Shown: positions 41,511-49,942 of the stretch, piece by piece
Layout: the number at the start of each line of letters is the position of its first letter
Position numbering within the stretch: the first letter of the stretch is position 1
Position numbers and translations under genes: made by a program
NCBI RefSeq assembly: GCF_019802255.1
Contig: NZ_JAHYSS010000002.1
Span: 682,001 to 746,000 of the forward strand
Direction: 5' to 3'
DNA: 64,000 nt
Source of the DNA: Pedobacter polysacchareus
Lineage (GTDB): Bacteria > Bacteroidota > Bacteroidia > Sphingobacteriales > Sphingobacteriaceae
The notes under the pieces: generated by a model
Databases searched by the model: none
Seen by the model: the letters and a program-made list of their open reading frames with translations, nothing else
What the model was told of the DNA's origin: nothing

Positions 41511-44500
41511 TTAGCCAATAGAGCTCGTAAATAGGCTTTCATAATGATGGTATTTTGTTTTGAGTTCCTTGCTGAGCTCCAGCTGCTGGTGGTCCCTGCT
41601 CATCTCTTCCAATCCATTGATGATAGATAAGCCCAGCTGTATGTCTCTTAAGCGCCTTCTTTGTTGTTCTGGTTCCAGTGAAGCGATATATTGCAGTTCC
41701 AGATCTAAAAAGGAAAGCGTTTGTTTAGCCATTAGACTAGCCTGCTGTACATCTTTAAGCTCATAAAAAATCCTGATGCTGTTGAACCTGTTAATGGTAT
41801 CCTGGATAGAATAGGTTTTCAAAGGCAGTTCTTTAGTAGTTTTTTTCATGACCGCCATCGCCCGTTCAGGTTTACCCGCCAAGATCAGGTTAGTAGCCAA
41901 TGTATTATGAAAAGTCCATGTAGTTTCTGCAATGGATCTGCTTTCAATATCCAGGTATTTTGCAGTTTTAAAGCCAGAAAAGCTCATTTTATTCATCACA
42001 TTGTCGTACATCACTGTTGTATTGGTCACCTGTGATTTATCACGTTCATCTTTAGGATCTGTTTTTAATGGCAATAAACGGTAAGCATAACCTTCTAAAT
42101 ACAGGTATTTTTCTAAGCCAATATAGGTATCCGGAGATACGGAAGTGGCGAAATATATCGGTCTTTCCCAGTTATTGTGTACCAGGATATCATACATCGC
42201 CAGATCCGCTTTACCGATAAAGCTCTTATCAACTTTCCATTCCATGCGGGCAGCAGCTTTGTCTTTATCTGCTGCTTTAATGGTATTTGTTTTGACCAGC
42301 TGATCAGCATCAATACTCATTTTAAGTTGCTTAGTCGGCAGAATATTTTCAAAAGATCCATCACTCATCTGTAATTTATCCTCCTTATTGTCGGAAGTCA
42401 GTACGGTTAACAGTTCTTTTAATTCCACACTATCGGTGATGCCGTAATCCACATAAGGAATATAATCACGTACACCTTGCTGGTATTTCTCAGGAGCCAT
42501 CGTAATAGGCAGTGCGGCGGATTTGTTCTGCGCTCTTTTCAATTGATTGATGAAATCGCCATCGCTTAAGAATTGGATGCAAATCACGCGGACATCAGTT
42601 CTGATGCCTTCGACCTCCTGTGCATACCATAATGGATAAGTATCATTATCTGCATTGGTAAATAAAATCGCGTTTGGCGCACAGGAATTCAGGTAGTTTG
42701 CCGCCCAGTCTCTTGCTGTGGTTTTGCCGGAACGGTCATGATCATCCCAGCCTTGTGTCGCCATTAAAGTAGGCGCAATGAGTAATCCGGTTAGCGCGGC
42801 AGCCATCAGACTCATTTTTTGAGGCATAAAGCGCGACAGCAATTCTTTGATGGCCAATATGCCGAAGCCAATAAAGATGCAGAAGGCATAAAAAGAGCCG
42901 ACATACGCATAATCGCGTTCTCTTGGCTGCAGCGGGTCCTGATTTAAATAGAGAATGATGGCCAGGCCGGTGAAAAAGAATAAAGTCCCAATGACTAAAG
43001 TTGCCTGTTTGTCTTTTCTATAGAGAAAGATCAATCCAGCCATTCCCAACAGGAAAGGTAAGCCAAAGAGCAGATTGTGACCTTTATTTTCTTGTATAGA
43101 TGGAGGTAGTTTTGCTTGTGAACCCAGTCTGATGGCATCTAAAGGCTTAATCCCTGATAACCAGTTGCCATCTTCCAGATTACCATGCCCCTGAATGTCA
43201 TTTTGACGGCCAACAAAGTTCCAGAAGAAATAACGCAGATACATGAAACCTACCTGATAAGAACTGAAAAAGCTGAGGTTGTCGGCCATGGTTGGCGATT
43301 GCCCTTTTTCCATTCCCATCCATTGCTGGTAGAAATTTTCATGATTGGGTTTCCCACTGTACATCCTTGGGAAAAGCATGTTTTTGTCGTATTCAACTTT
43401 AAAGGATTTTCCCGATTCCTCATATTTAGCGCTGCCTTTACGGTATTGTGTACCGGTTTCTTTAAAGTCGGTTTGCTTGGCATCAAAGGTTTTTCCATAC
43501 AGTAATGGGGTTTCACCATAATTGGTTCGGCCGAGGTAACTGTATAGGGAAAATGGGTTGTCGGGATTTGACAGGTTGATACTTGGCTTGGCATTCGCCC
43601 GGATTAAGATGACGAAATAGGAACTGAAGCCGAAAATAATAAAGGCCAGACAAATTAAGCTCAGGTTTAAATTCGGTTTACGATGTTGGATGGAGTAATA
43701 AATGCCATAACTGATCGAACCGATCAATAGTAAAATAAAGGCTATAACGCCATAACCGAAATTAAATCCTAGCGTGTTGACAAAGAAAAGATCGAATTTA
43801 GCAGCGATCAGGACCAGGTATTGTACGATCACAATTTGGACAAAGCCTACAATCAGACAGGCAATAGCAAAGGCTTTTAAAGTGCCGAACCAGCTGACTT
43901 TTTTTGTGGTCTTGAAATAATAAACCAATACAATGGCAGGAATGGTGAGTAAACTTAATAGGTGTGCACCGATGGATAAGCCCACAAGAAAAGAAATGAA
44001 AACCAGCCAGCGGTTGTCCATACTTTTTTCCCATTTCAATATCGCCCAGAATACTATGGCTGTGAAGAGGGTAGATAAGGCATATACCTCTGATTCTACC
44101 GCTGAAAACCAAAAAGTATCGGAAAAAGTATAGGCTAAAGCGCCTACAGCACCTGCAGCAATTACGCCGAGCATTTCCAGTTTGGTTTTTTCTTTGGAAT
44201 ATAGTTTGGAGGCCATCGCAGTGATGGTCCAGTAAAGGAACATAATGGTGGCTCCACTAAATAGTACCGAGCTGAAATTTACCCAATAAGCGATTTTCGC
44301 AGTATTGCCCATGGCGAGTAAGGAGAATAATTTGCCGATCATTAAGAACAATGGGGCTCCCGGTTGGTGACCTACCTGAATTTTAGCACTGGCGGCAATG
44401 AACTCTCCACAATCCCAGAAACTGACGGTCGGTTCCATCGTCAGCCAATACACAAAGCTGGCAATTCCAAAAAGGAGAAAGCCTACCAGGTTGTTGATGC

Positions 44501-44516
44501 GGCAATAATTTTTCAT
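41511..44516 (-). CDS. DUF2723 membrane glycosyltransferase-like protein
   Basis: A 1001-residue protein. The N-terminal ~600 residues hold about a dozen membrane helices and open with MEPTVSFWDCGEFIAASAKI, the conserved DUF2723 signature with an Asp/Glu pair as in protein O-mannosyltransferases; VGHQPGAPLFLMIG follows. A soluble C-terminal part with helical repeats (about 880-1000) completes it. In Bacteroidota these proteins are thought to glycosylate exported proteins. It is a single gene in the inner membrane. Confidence 0.9.
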   Translation of the reverse strand: MKNYCRINNLVGFLLFGIASFVYWLTMEPTVSFWDCGEFIAASAKIQVGHQPGAPLFLMIGKLFSLLAMGNTAKIAYWVNFSSVLFSGATIMFLYWTITAMASKLYSKEKTKLEMLGVIAAGAVGALAYTFSDTFWFSAVESEVYALSTLFTAIVFWAILKWEKSMDNRWLVFISFLVGLSIGAHLLSLLTIPAIVLVYYFKTTKKVSWFGTLKAFAIACLIVGFVQIVIVQYLVLIAAKFDLFFVNTLGFNFGYGVIAFILLLIGSISYGIYYSIQHRKPNLNLSLICLAFIIFGFSSYFVILIRANAKPSINLSNPDNPFSLYSYLGRTNYGETPLLYGKTFDAKQTDFKETGTQYRKGSAKYEESGKSFKVEYDKNMLFPRMYSGKPNHENFYQQWMGMEKGQSPTMADNLSFFSSYQVGFMYLRYFFWNFVGRQNDIQGHGNLEDGNWLSGIKPLDAIRLGSQAKLPPSIQENKGHNLLFGLPFLLGMAGLIFLYRKDKQATLVIGTLFFFTGLAIILYLNQDPLQPRERDYAYVGSFYAFCIFIGFGILAIKELLSRFMPQKMSLMAAALTGLLIAPTLMATQGWDDHDRSGKTTARDWAANYLNSCAPNAILFTNADNDTYPLWYAQEVEGIRTDVRVICIQFLSDGDFINQLKRAQNKSAALPITMAPEKYQQGVRDYIPYVDYGITDSVELKELLTVLTSDNKEDKLQMSDGSFENILPTKQLKMSIDADQLVKTNTIKAADKDKAAARMEWKVDKSFIGKADLAMYDILVHNNWERPIYFATSVSPDTYIGLEKYLYLEGYAYRLLPLKTDPKDERDKSQVTNTTVMYDNVMNKMSFSGFKTAKYLDIESRSIAETTWTFHNTLATNLILAGKPERAMAVMKKTTKELPLKTYSIQDTINRFNSIRIFYELKDVQQASLMAKQTLSFLDLELQYIASLEPEQQRRRLRDIQLGLSIINGLEEMSRDHQQLELSKELKTKYHHYESLFTSSIG

Positions 44517-44580
44517 GATGTGAGGTTTAATTTATGGTTAATCAAAAATAACCAAATCATTAAAGGATAGTTAGTTAGAA

Positions 44581-44745
44581 TTGTTAAAGTATGTTAAAGA
44601 ATGTTAAATTTTGTCGGATGATGTGGAGCAAGGAACAGGTGATATACAGCAAGGGATACGTGATATTGAGCAAGAAACAGATGATGTGGAGAAAGAAATA
44701 AATACGGTGGAGGAAGAAATGGGGAATGTTAAGAAAAGAAATAGG
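44581..44745 (+). repeat. composite tandem repeat: three 10-bp units then six 21-bp units
   Basis: Units of 10 bp (TTGTTAAAGT, ATGTTAAAGA, ATGTTAAATT) occupy 44581-44610. From 44620 six units of 21 bp follow without gaps, starting at 44620, 44641, 44662, 44683, 44704 and 44725. In plus-strand frame they read as degenerate 7-residue repeats: DVEQGTG, DIQQGIR, DIEQETD, DVEKEIN, TVEEEMG, NVKKRNR. Only a TTG start (44611) precedes them, and the frame runs into the tail of the minus-strand neighbour, so I list it as a repeat rather than a gene. The rest of the gap shows nothing else. Confidence 0.7.
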
Positions 44746-44778
44746 TGTGTATTAAGAAATGGGAGGGAGGGCGTGCCT

Positions 44779-45960
44779 TTAGTAATGTTCCTCAATATGG
44801 GCATCAATCACCAGGTACCCTTGTTTTTTACTCTGCGTAAAGATTAAAAAGCGATGTTGATCAGGTTTGATCTTGTACTTTTTGACCAGCTGTTCTGCTT
44901 TATCACGGTAATTTCTGGCAATCACATTCCCTCTCAGGTCTTTTTCTTTTTTAAGATCCGCAGGGGTCAAAAGGCCATTGATTTTGAATCTTCTTCCAGG
45001 AAAATCGCTGATCACCTTTGAAGAGGTATAGAGCTGTGTTTGTGAATGCAGTTTCTGCAGGCCATATCTGCTGGCAATCAGGTTGAATGCGCCGCCTTTT
45101 AACAGTGCGGTATCTGGCTCGTATAGGTATTCCTGTAAATCAAGTTCTGGAATTTCGGCTTCTGTATCCTCTTCTCCTTTGAAAAAGCTAAAGTTTTTTT
45201 CTTGCTCATTTAGTGTTGTACAAACGATTTTCACTTGTTCAGGAGGTTGATTTTCTAGGACCCAAAGCAACTCTTTACATTCGTTTTTCACACTGACTAC
45301 ATGGATTTCGCTCACGTTTTTCAGTTCCTTTAATCCGGCACTGAGGTCGAGTAAAGGAGCAGTTTTAATGATGATTCTTCTTGATTTCGACAGTAAAAGA
45401 TCTAGGTGTTCCACCACATTTGGTGTACAGTCTTTGAGCATAAACACTTTGCCTATACTGCTTCTTCTGGCTGGATCGATGTAAATATTGTCGAATGCGA
45501 CTTGATTTTCCTGAAGGTAGGCAATGCCATCCAATGCTAAAAACGTCATGTTAGACTGTTTTAGCACCTGCGCATTGTATGCTGCAATTTCAGAAAGCTC
45601 CGGATAGAGCTCACAATGCGTAACTGATTTCAATTTCCTTGAAAAGAAAAGACTGTCGACGCCAAAACCGCCAGTCAGGTCAATCAGGCTTTCTCCAATC
45701 GTTAAACGGGATTTATAGGCGGCGGTACTCTCCGAAGAACATTGCTCAATGGACAGTAAAGCTGGATAATAAATCAGTTCCTGCTGATACCAGGTAGGGA
45801 GTTTTTTGACGCTTTTCTGTTTCGCGGCAATCTGGTTGGCCAGTTCTTTCGAACTGACCTCCGGAAATGGACTTTTAGCCATAGCAATGGTAAATACATC
45901 CCCATTTAAATGGTTATTGATATATTCCTGTACTGCTGGGGCTAAAATATTTTTATTCAA
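44779..45960 (-). CDS. THUMP-like domain SAM-dependent methyltransferase
   Basis: A 393-residue protein of the family typified by Porphyromonas PG_1098. The Rossmann domain has SLIDLTGGFGVDSLFFSRKL as motif I and the acidic end of strand 2 in THCELYPELSE, with IYIDPARRSS as motif IV. A C-terminal THUMP-like domain follows (about 325-393), suggesting an RNA substrate. It starts ten bases after the aspartate kinase stop and shares its operon. The exact target is not known. Confidence 0.85.
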   Translation of the reverse strand: MNKNILAPAVQEYINNHLNGDVFTIAMAKSPFPEVSSKELANQIAAKQKSVKKLPTWYQQELIYYPALLSIEQCSSESTAAYKSRLTIGESLIDLTGGFGVDSLFFSRKLKSVTHCELYPELSEIAAYNAQVLKQSNMTFLALDGIAYLQENQVAFDNIYIDPARRSSIGKVFMLKDCTPNVVEHLDLLLSKSRRIIIKTAPLLDLSAGLKELKNVSEIHVVSVKNECKELLWVLENQPPEQVKIVCTTLNEQEKNFSFFKGEEDTEAEIPELDLQEYLYEPDTALLKGGAFNLIASRYGLQKLHSQTQLYTSSKVISDFPGRRFKINGLLTPADLKKEKDLRGNVIARNYRDKAEQLVKKYKIKPDQHRFLIFTQSKKQGYLVIDAHIEEHY

Positions 45961-45970
45961 TGGAATGGAT

Positions 45971-47248
45971 TTAAGAACTAGGGTTACGGTCTTTCATTAC
46001 AATCTGACAAGTGTGTCTGCTTTTAACTTCCAGCAAAATGCTTTTGTTAACGGTTACACGATCAATTGTTTCCTGGTTGTAATACCTGATGGTGACCAGC
46101 TCTAAACCCGTGTTGTATTTTACTTTGTACTGAACGGAAAGCTCCTCAATTAGTTTTTTTAATTTCTCTGGATCCTCATCAATACTCACAGAAAAACTGA
46201 TGGCTGAGTTGAGCATCGTATTGATTTTCACTTTGTGCTTATGGAATAGGCTGAAAATATCACTCAGGTTTTCTTCGATAATGAAAGAGAAATCTTTAGG
46301 GAAAATAGAGATCAGCACCTGCTTTACCTTGAAGATAAAAGAAGGAACTGGCAATTGGTTTTCTGCATTCGTAATGTCCGTTCCTTCTGCTTCCGGATGA
46401 AGGAAAGAGCGTACAAAAAGTGGAATGTTTTTATTCTGGATGGGTTTAATGGTTTTCGGGTGGATCACTGTTGCTCCATAATAAGCCAGCTCTATGGCGT
46501 CATGATAGGAGAGTTGAGGGATACGTTCCGTTTCGTCAAACCATTTTGGATCTGCGTTTAACACGCCTGGAACATCTTTCCAGATGGTTAAAGAATCCGC
46601 ATTCAGGCAGGAAGAGAAAATTGCTGCCGAATAATCAGAGCCTTCACGACCTAAGGTAGTGGTGAAATTTTCACTGGTCCCACCAATAAATCCTTGCGTT
46701 ACGCCAATGAAGTGATCCAGCACAGGCAAGAGTTCCTGCTGTACTGCTGCCTCTGTTTTTTCCCAGTTTACATTTCCTTCCCGGTAATTATTATCGGTTT
46801 GGATAAAATTACGGGCATCCAGCCATTTGGCTTTTAGACCGGTTTCTGCCAAATACGCAGCAACAATTTTAGTAGAAATGACTTCTCCGATCGACACGAT
46901 CTGATCGTAGATATAATCCGGACTATCTGTGATTTCTTCTTCAATTAACCAGTCGATCTCCACAAAAGTATTGGCTACATCATTGTAAATCGGGTGCTGG
47001 TGATTCGGAAAAAGATCGCCTATAATGTTAAAATGATAAGCTTTTACAGCTTCAAAAATTTCATGAACCTTTTCTTCTTCCCCGTTTAGGTAAGCTTTAT
47101 AAAGGTCTTCCAGTTTGTTGGTCATCTTGCCCATGGCAGAAATGACGATCAATAATTTTTCTTTAGGGTAGCGGCGAACAATTTGCGCAAGGTTGATGAC
47201 GCCAGCTGCATCTTTCACAGAGGCGCCTCCAAATTTGAATACGAGCAT
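45971..47248 (-). CDS. aspartate kinase
   Basis: A 425-residue monofunctional aspartokinase. The catalytic start is VFKFGGASVKDAAGVINLA; TTLGREGSDYSAAIFSS is the ATP/aspartate site. C-terminal ACT-type regions (PSFIFKVKQVLISIFPKDFSFI onward) provide feedback control. It catalyses the first step toward lysine, threonine and methionine. It lies two bases after the DUF3298 lipoprotein gene and ten before the methyltransferase, in one minus-strand operon. Confidence 0.92.
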   Translation of the reverse strand: MLVFKFGGASVKDAAGVINLAQIVRRYPKEKLLIVISAMGKMTNKLEDLYKAYLNGEEEKVHEIFEAVKAYHFNIIGDLFPNHQHPIYNDVANTFVEIDWLIEEEITDSPDYIYDQIVSIGEVISTKIVAAYLAETGLKAKWLDARNFIQTDNNYREGNVNWEKTEAAVQQELLPVLDHFIGVTQGFIGGTSENFTTTLGREGSDYSAAIFSSCLNADSLTIWKDVPGVLNADPKWFDETERIPQLSYHDAIELAYYGATVIHPKTIKPIQNKNIPLFVRSFLHPEAEGTDITNAENQLPVPSFIFKVKQVLISIFPKDFSFIIEENLSDIFSLFHKHKVKINTMLNSAISFSVSIDEDPEKLKKLIEELSVQYKVKYNTGLELVTIRYYNQETIDRVTVNKSILLEVKSRHTCQIVMKDRNPSS

Positions 47249-47250
47249 AG

Positions 47251-48066
47251 TTATTTTGTCGGACTTAGTAAAGTATTTGGCCTGGCAATGGTTTTTAAGT
47301 CGCTGAAAGGAATGATCAATTCAGTGCTGCCATAAGCGTAGGCCTTAATTTCGTATGGGTTGTAAAGGAATTTTAATCCTTCTTTAGTAATCGTAAAATT
47401 GCGGTTCAGGTCGAACTTGTCATTTTCAAAGAAATAATTGTCTTTAAGGCTTGCTGTTGGACTTAATTTCTCGTTTTTTCTGAAAATCTTTTCCCCAATG
47501 GCCACCAGCTGAGGCATACTGCCTTCATTGATGAGTGATTCCAGGGTGATTTCCTGTAAGGTTTTCGGGTTGATGTTCCAGTATACCATGGCGCTATTTG
47601 GATGGGCACCACCTGCATAATTGACCAGGCTATGTTCCAATCCTAAATAATCCGGCTGGTCCGTTAACACCTTGGTTTCGGCATCTATGAACCAGGCTGC
47701 TGCAGTACCTTCTGTATCCCTCAGATTTTCATAGTTTTTCACAAAAGCATCCGCTACCTGCTGGTAAGTCTGGTCTTTTTTATCGTCAGGATTGATCATG
47801 GCCTCCACCGTTTTTTGTTCCAGCAGCTGGTTGAGCTTCGGATTTGAAAAAACAGGATAAACCAGACGAACATAAGTGGTATCGGTGCTTTTTGTCTTCG
47901 CCGAAGGATTGGGCTTGCTGAAAACTTTAAGGCTGTCGTATTTAAAACTCAGTCCATCATTAGCAGACATTTCCACAAGTGTGGAATCTTCCTGATCACT
48001 TGCTTTTTTCTCACTTTGGCAAGCTGCAAAGCTTAAGGCCACTAGTAATATTGCTAATTTTTTCAT
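47251..48066 (-). CDS. DUF3298/DUF4163 lipoprotein (RsiV-like fold)
   Basis: A 271-residue lipoprotein: MKKLAILLVALSFAAC lipobox, Cys16, then QSEKKAS. Residues ~50-265 match the RsiV/DUF3298 pattern: FSNPKLNQLLEQKTVEAMIN, LVNYAGGAHPNSAMVYWNI and FYNPYEIKAYAYG-like LYNPYEIKAYAYGSTELIIP. The AGGAHPN loop is the family hallmark, also seen in lysozyme-binding RsiV. It may bind a peptidoglycan-related ligand. It is the upstream gene of the aspartate kinase operon. Confidence 0.85.
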   Translation of the reverse strand: MKKLAILLVALSFAACQSEKKASDQEDSTLVEMSANDGLSFKYDSLKVFSKPNPSAKTKSTDTTYVRLVYPVFSNPKLNQLLEQKTVEAMINPDDKKDQTYQQVADAFVKNYENLRDTEGTAAAWFIDAETKVLTDQPDYLGLEHSLVNYAGGAHPNSAMVYWNINPKTLQEITLESLINEGSMPQLVAIGEKIFRKNEKLSPTASLKDNYFFENDKFDLNRNFTITKEGLKFLYNPYEIKAYAYGSTELIIPFSDLKTIARPNTLLSPTK

Positions 48067-48185
48067 CTGCTATTGATTTAAAGGTTTTCTATTGTTGATT
48101 TAAAAGGCTTTTTATCCCCGATTTAGGCCATAACTATGGACTTAAAACGTTGTCGCTACTGATTTCAAAAGCTATGCCGACTCTT

Positions 48186-48650
48186 TTATTTTTCAAGCTG
48201 TTCCTTTGAAAAAGAACCATTCAGCCATTCCGGATCCAGCTGCGCTTCATATTTTTTATAAAAGTTGATGGCTGGTTCATTCCAGTCCAGCACCTGCCAG
48301 TTCATGCCATTAAAATTCTTGTCTTTAGCCTCTTTCATCACTCTTTCGAAAAGCAGTTTTCCGATGCCTTTGCCTCTGTAGCTTTCGGTAACGATGAAAT
48401 CTTCCAGGTATAATCTGCAGCCCTTCCAGGTTGAATATCTGGTGTAATATAACGCAAAGCCGATAATCAGCTGGTCGTTTTCTACTACGAAAGCATTCCA
48501 TACCGGATTCGAGCCAAAACCAGCATCTTCAAATTCTGCTAAAGTTACGGTTACTTCTTCCGGTGCTTTTTCATATAAGGCCAGTTCTTGAATCAATTCT
48601 AATAAGCGCGGACAATCCTGCTGTGTGGCCACTCTGATGTTTATATTCAT
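48186..48650 (-). CDS. GNAT family N-acetyltransferase (diamine acetyltransferase-like)
   Basis: A 154-residue acetyltransferase. The acetyl-CoA loop is ESYRGKGIGKLLFERVMKEA, and LYLEDFIVTESYRG is the strand before it; the N-terminal RVATQQDCPRLLELIQELAL and NEPAINFYKKYEA resemble spermidine/diamine acetyltransferases. Its start codon overlaps the stop of the YggS gene by one base, so the two are coupled. The substrate is inferred only from similarity. Confidence 0.88.
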   Translation of the reverse strand: MNINIRVATQQDCPRLLELIQELALYEKAPEEVTVTLAEFEDAGFGSNPVWNAFVVENDQLIIGFALYYTRYSTWKGCRLYLEDFIVTESYRGKGIGKLLFERVMKEAKDKNFNGMNWQVLDWNEPAINFYKKYEAQLDPEWLNGSFSKEQLEK

Positions 48651-49342
48651 TATGCTTCCTCTTTCCAGTGTTTAATTTTTCTTTTTCCAAAGATATTGCT
48701 GCCCACGCGAACCATGGTGCTGCCTGCTTCAATAGCCAGTTTATAATCTCCAGACATGCCCATCGAAAGCTCTTTAAAGCTGTCGTCTTTTCTAAAGAAA
48801 CTTACTTTGATGCCATCAAAAAGTACTTTCAGCTCTGTGAATTCATCCAATGTCTGTTTCTCCTGCGCATTATTGCTGGCGATGCCCATTAAACCGACAA
48901 TGCGAACGTTTTTCATCGCTGCAAACTCTTCTGAACGCAGTAAATCAATTGCTTCATCATAGCCTAAACCGAATTTAGTATCCTCGTCGGCAATATAAAT
49001 CTGTAGCAAACAATCGATCACTCTTTTGTTTTTTGCTGCTTGTTTATTGATCTCGATTAATAATTTCAGGCTGTCTACCGATTGAATCAAGCTGATAAAA
49101 GGGGCAATGTATTTTACCTTATTGGTTTGTAAATGGCCGATTAGGTGCCATTCAATGTCTTTTGGAAGTTCGGCTTGTTTTTCTACCAGTTCCTGCACAA
49201 TGTTTTCTCCAAACACCCTTTGTCCGGCGTGATAAGCCTCCAAAACTGCTGAGGCGTCCTGGTATTTTGAAACGGCGATCAATTGTACCGTAACTTCATC
49301 CAATTCGTTTTTATATTTTAATAAGTTATCTGCTATACTCAT
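48650..49342 (-). CDS. YggS family pyridoxal phosphate homeostasis protein
   Basis: A 230-residue single-domain PLP-binding protein. VTVQLIAVSKYQDAS carries the PLP Lys, followed by FGENIVQELVEK, DIEWHLIGHLQTNKVKYI and a C-terminal LSMGMSGDYKLAIEAGSTMVRVG phosphate-binding region. Members keep free PLP at safe levels and have no enzymatic activity. It is the promoter-proximal gene of a two-gene unit with the acetyltransferase. Confidence 0.93.
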   Translation of the reverse strand: MSIADNLLKYKNELDEVTVQLIAVSKYQDASAVLEAYHAGQRVFGENIVQELVEKQAELPKDIEWHLIGHLQTNKVKYIAPFISLIQSVDSLKLLIEINKQAAKNKRVIDCLLQIYIADEDTKFGLGYDEAIDLLRSEEFAAMKNVRIVGLMGIASNNAQEKQTLDEFTELKVLFDGIKVSFFRKDDSFKELSMGMSGDYKLAIEAGSTMVRVGSNIFGKRKIKHWKEEA

Positions 49343-49413
49343 TTATCAGTATTTTTGGTAAAATTAAGAACCTTAGCGAACTTTGGCTAAGAAATAATGA
49401 TGTTTTAAGCATA

Positions 49414-49932
49414 ATGAGAAACTTTTTATATATACTATCCTTTTTTTTACTGTTTTCTGCCTGTAAACCGGGGATTCCTAAAGACATCATCCAACCGGAC
49501 ATAATGCCGGACGTATTGAGCGATATCCATGTGGTAGATGGCTATGTGTCTGCAATTCCGGTCCTGGACTCAGCAAAAAAGGTGGCCAGTTCATTCTACA
49601 AAGGGATTTATACGAAATATGGGATTGACTCTGCGGTTTTAGCGAAGAGCATGACCTATTATAACAATAATCCTCAGCTGCTGGCCGACATCTATACCAA
49701 GGTGGTAGATGATTTAAGCAAACAAAAGGATGTCATTACGAAAGCAGACTCACTGAAAAACGAGAAAAATAAATTAGAATTACAATTAAAACTGTCGGCT
49801 GATTCCATCGCCAAGAAATCACCGGATTATAAGATCCGCTTCTTGCTGAAGGATACGACGAGCCTGCAGGATACCACGAAAAAGGCTATGGAATTCATCC
49901 AGCCGAAGATGGTTTTTAAGTACCCAAATTAG
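49414..49932 (+). CDS. DUF4296 lipoprotein
   Basis: A 172-residue lipoprotein: MRNFLYILSFFLLFSAC lipobox with Cys17. PDIMPDVLSDIHVVDGYVSA is the conserved start of the DUF4296 domain, and the tail is a helical, charged region (SLKNEKNKLELQLKLSADSI) that may form a coiled coil. Found mainly in Bacteroidota; role unknown. It lies ten bases before mutS2 and probably shares its transcript. Confidence 0.8.
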   Translation: MRNFLYILSFFLLFSACKPGIPKDIIQPDIMPDVLSDIHVVDGYVSAIPVLDSAKKVASSFYKGIYTKYGIDSAVLAKSMTYYNNNPQLLADIYTKVVDDLSKQKDVITKADSLKNEKNKLELQLKLSADSIAKKSPDYKIRFLLKDTTSLQDTTKKAMEFIQPKMVFKYPN

Positions 49933-49942
49933 AATTATAAGT

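Noticed and set aside
44611..44847. Reading frame over the 21-bp repeats as a true gene
   Set aside because: Only a TTG start, no upstream promoter or ribosome site seen, and its 3' third overlaps the tail of a well-supported methyltransferase gene on the other strand.
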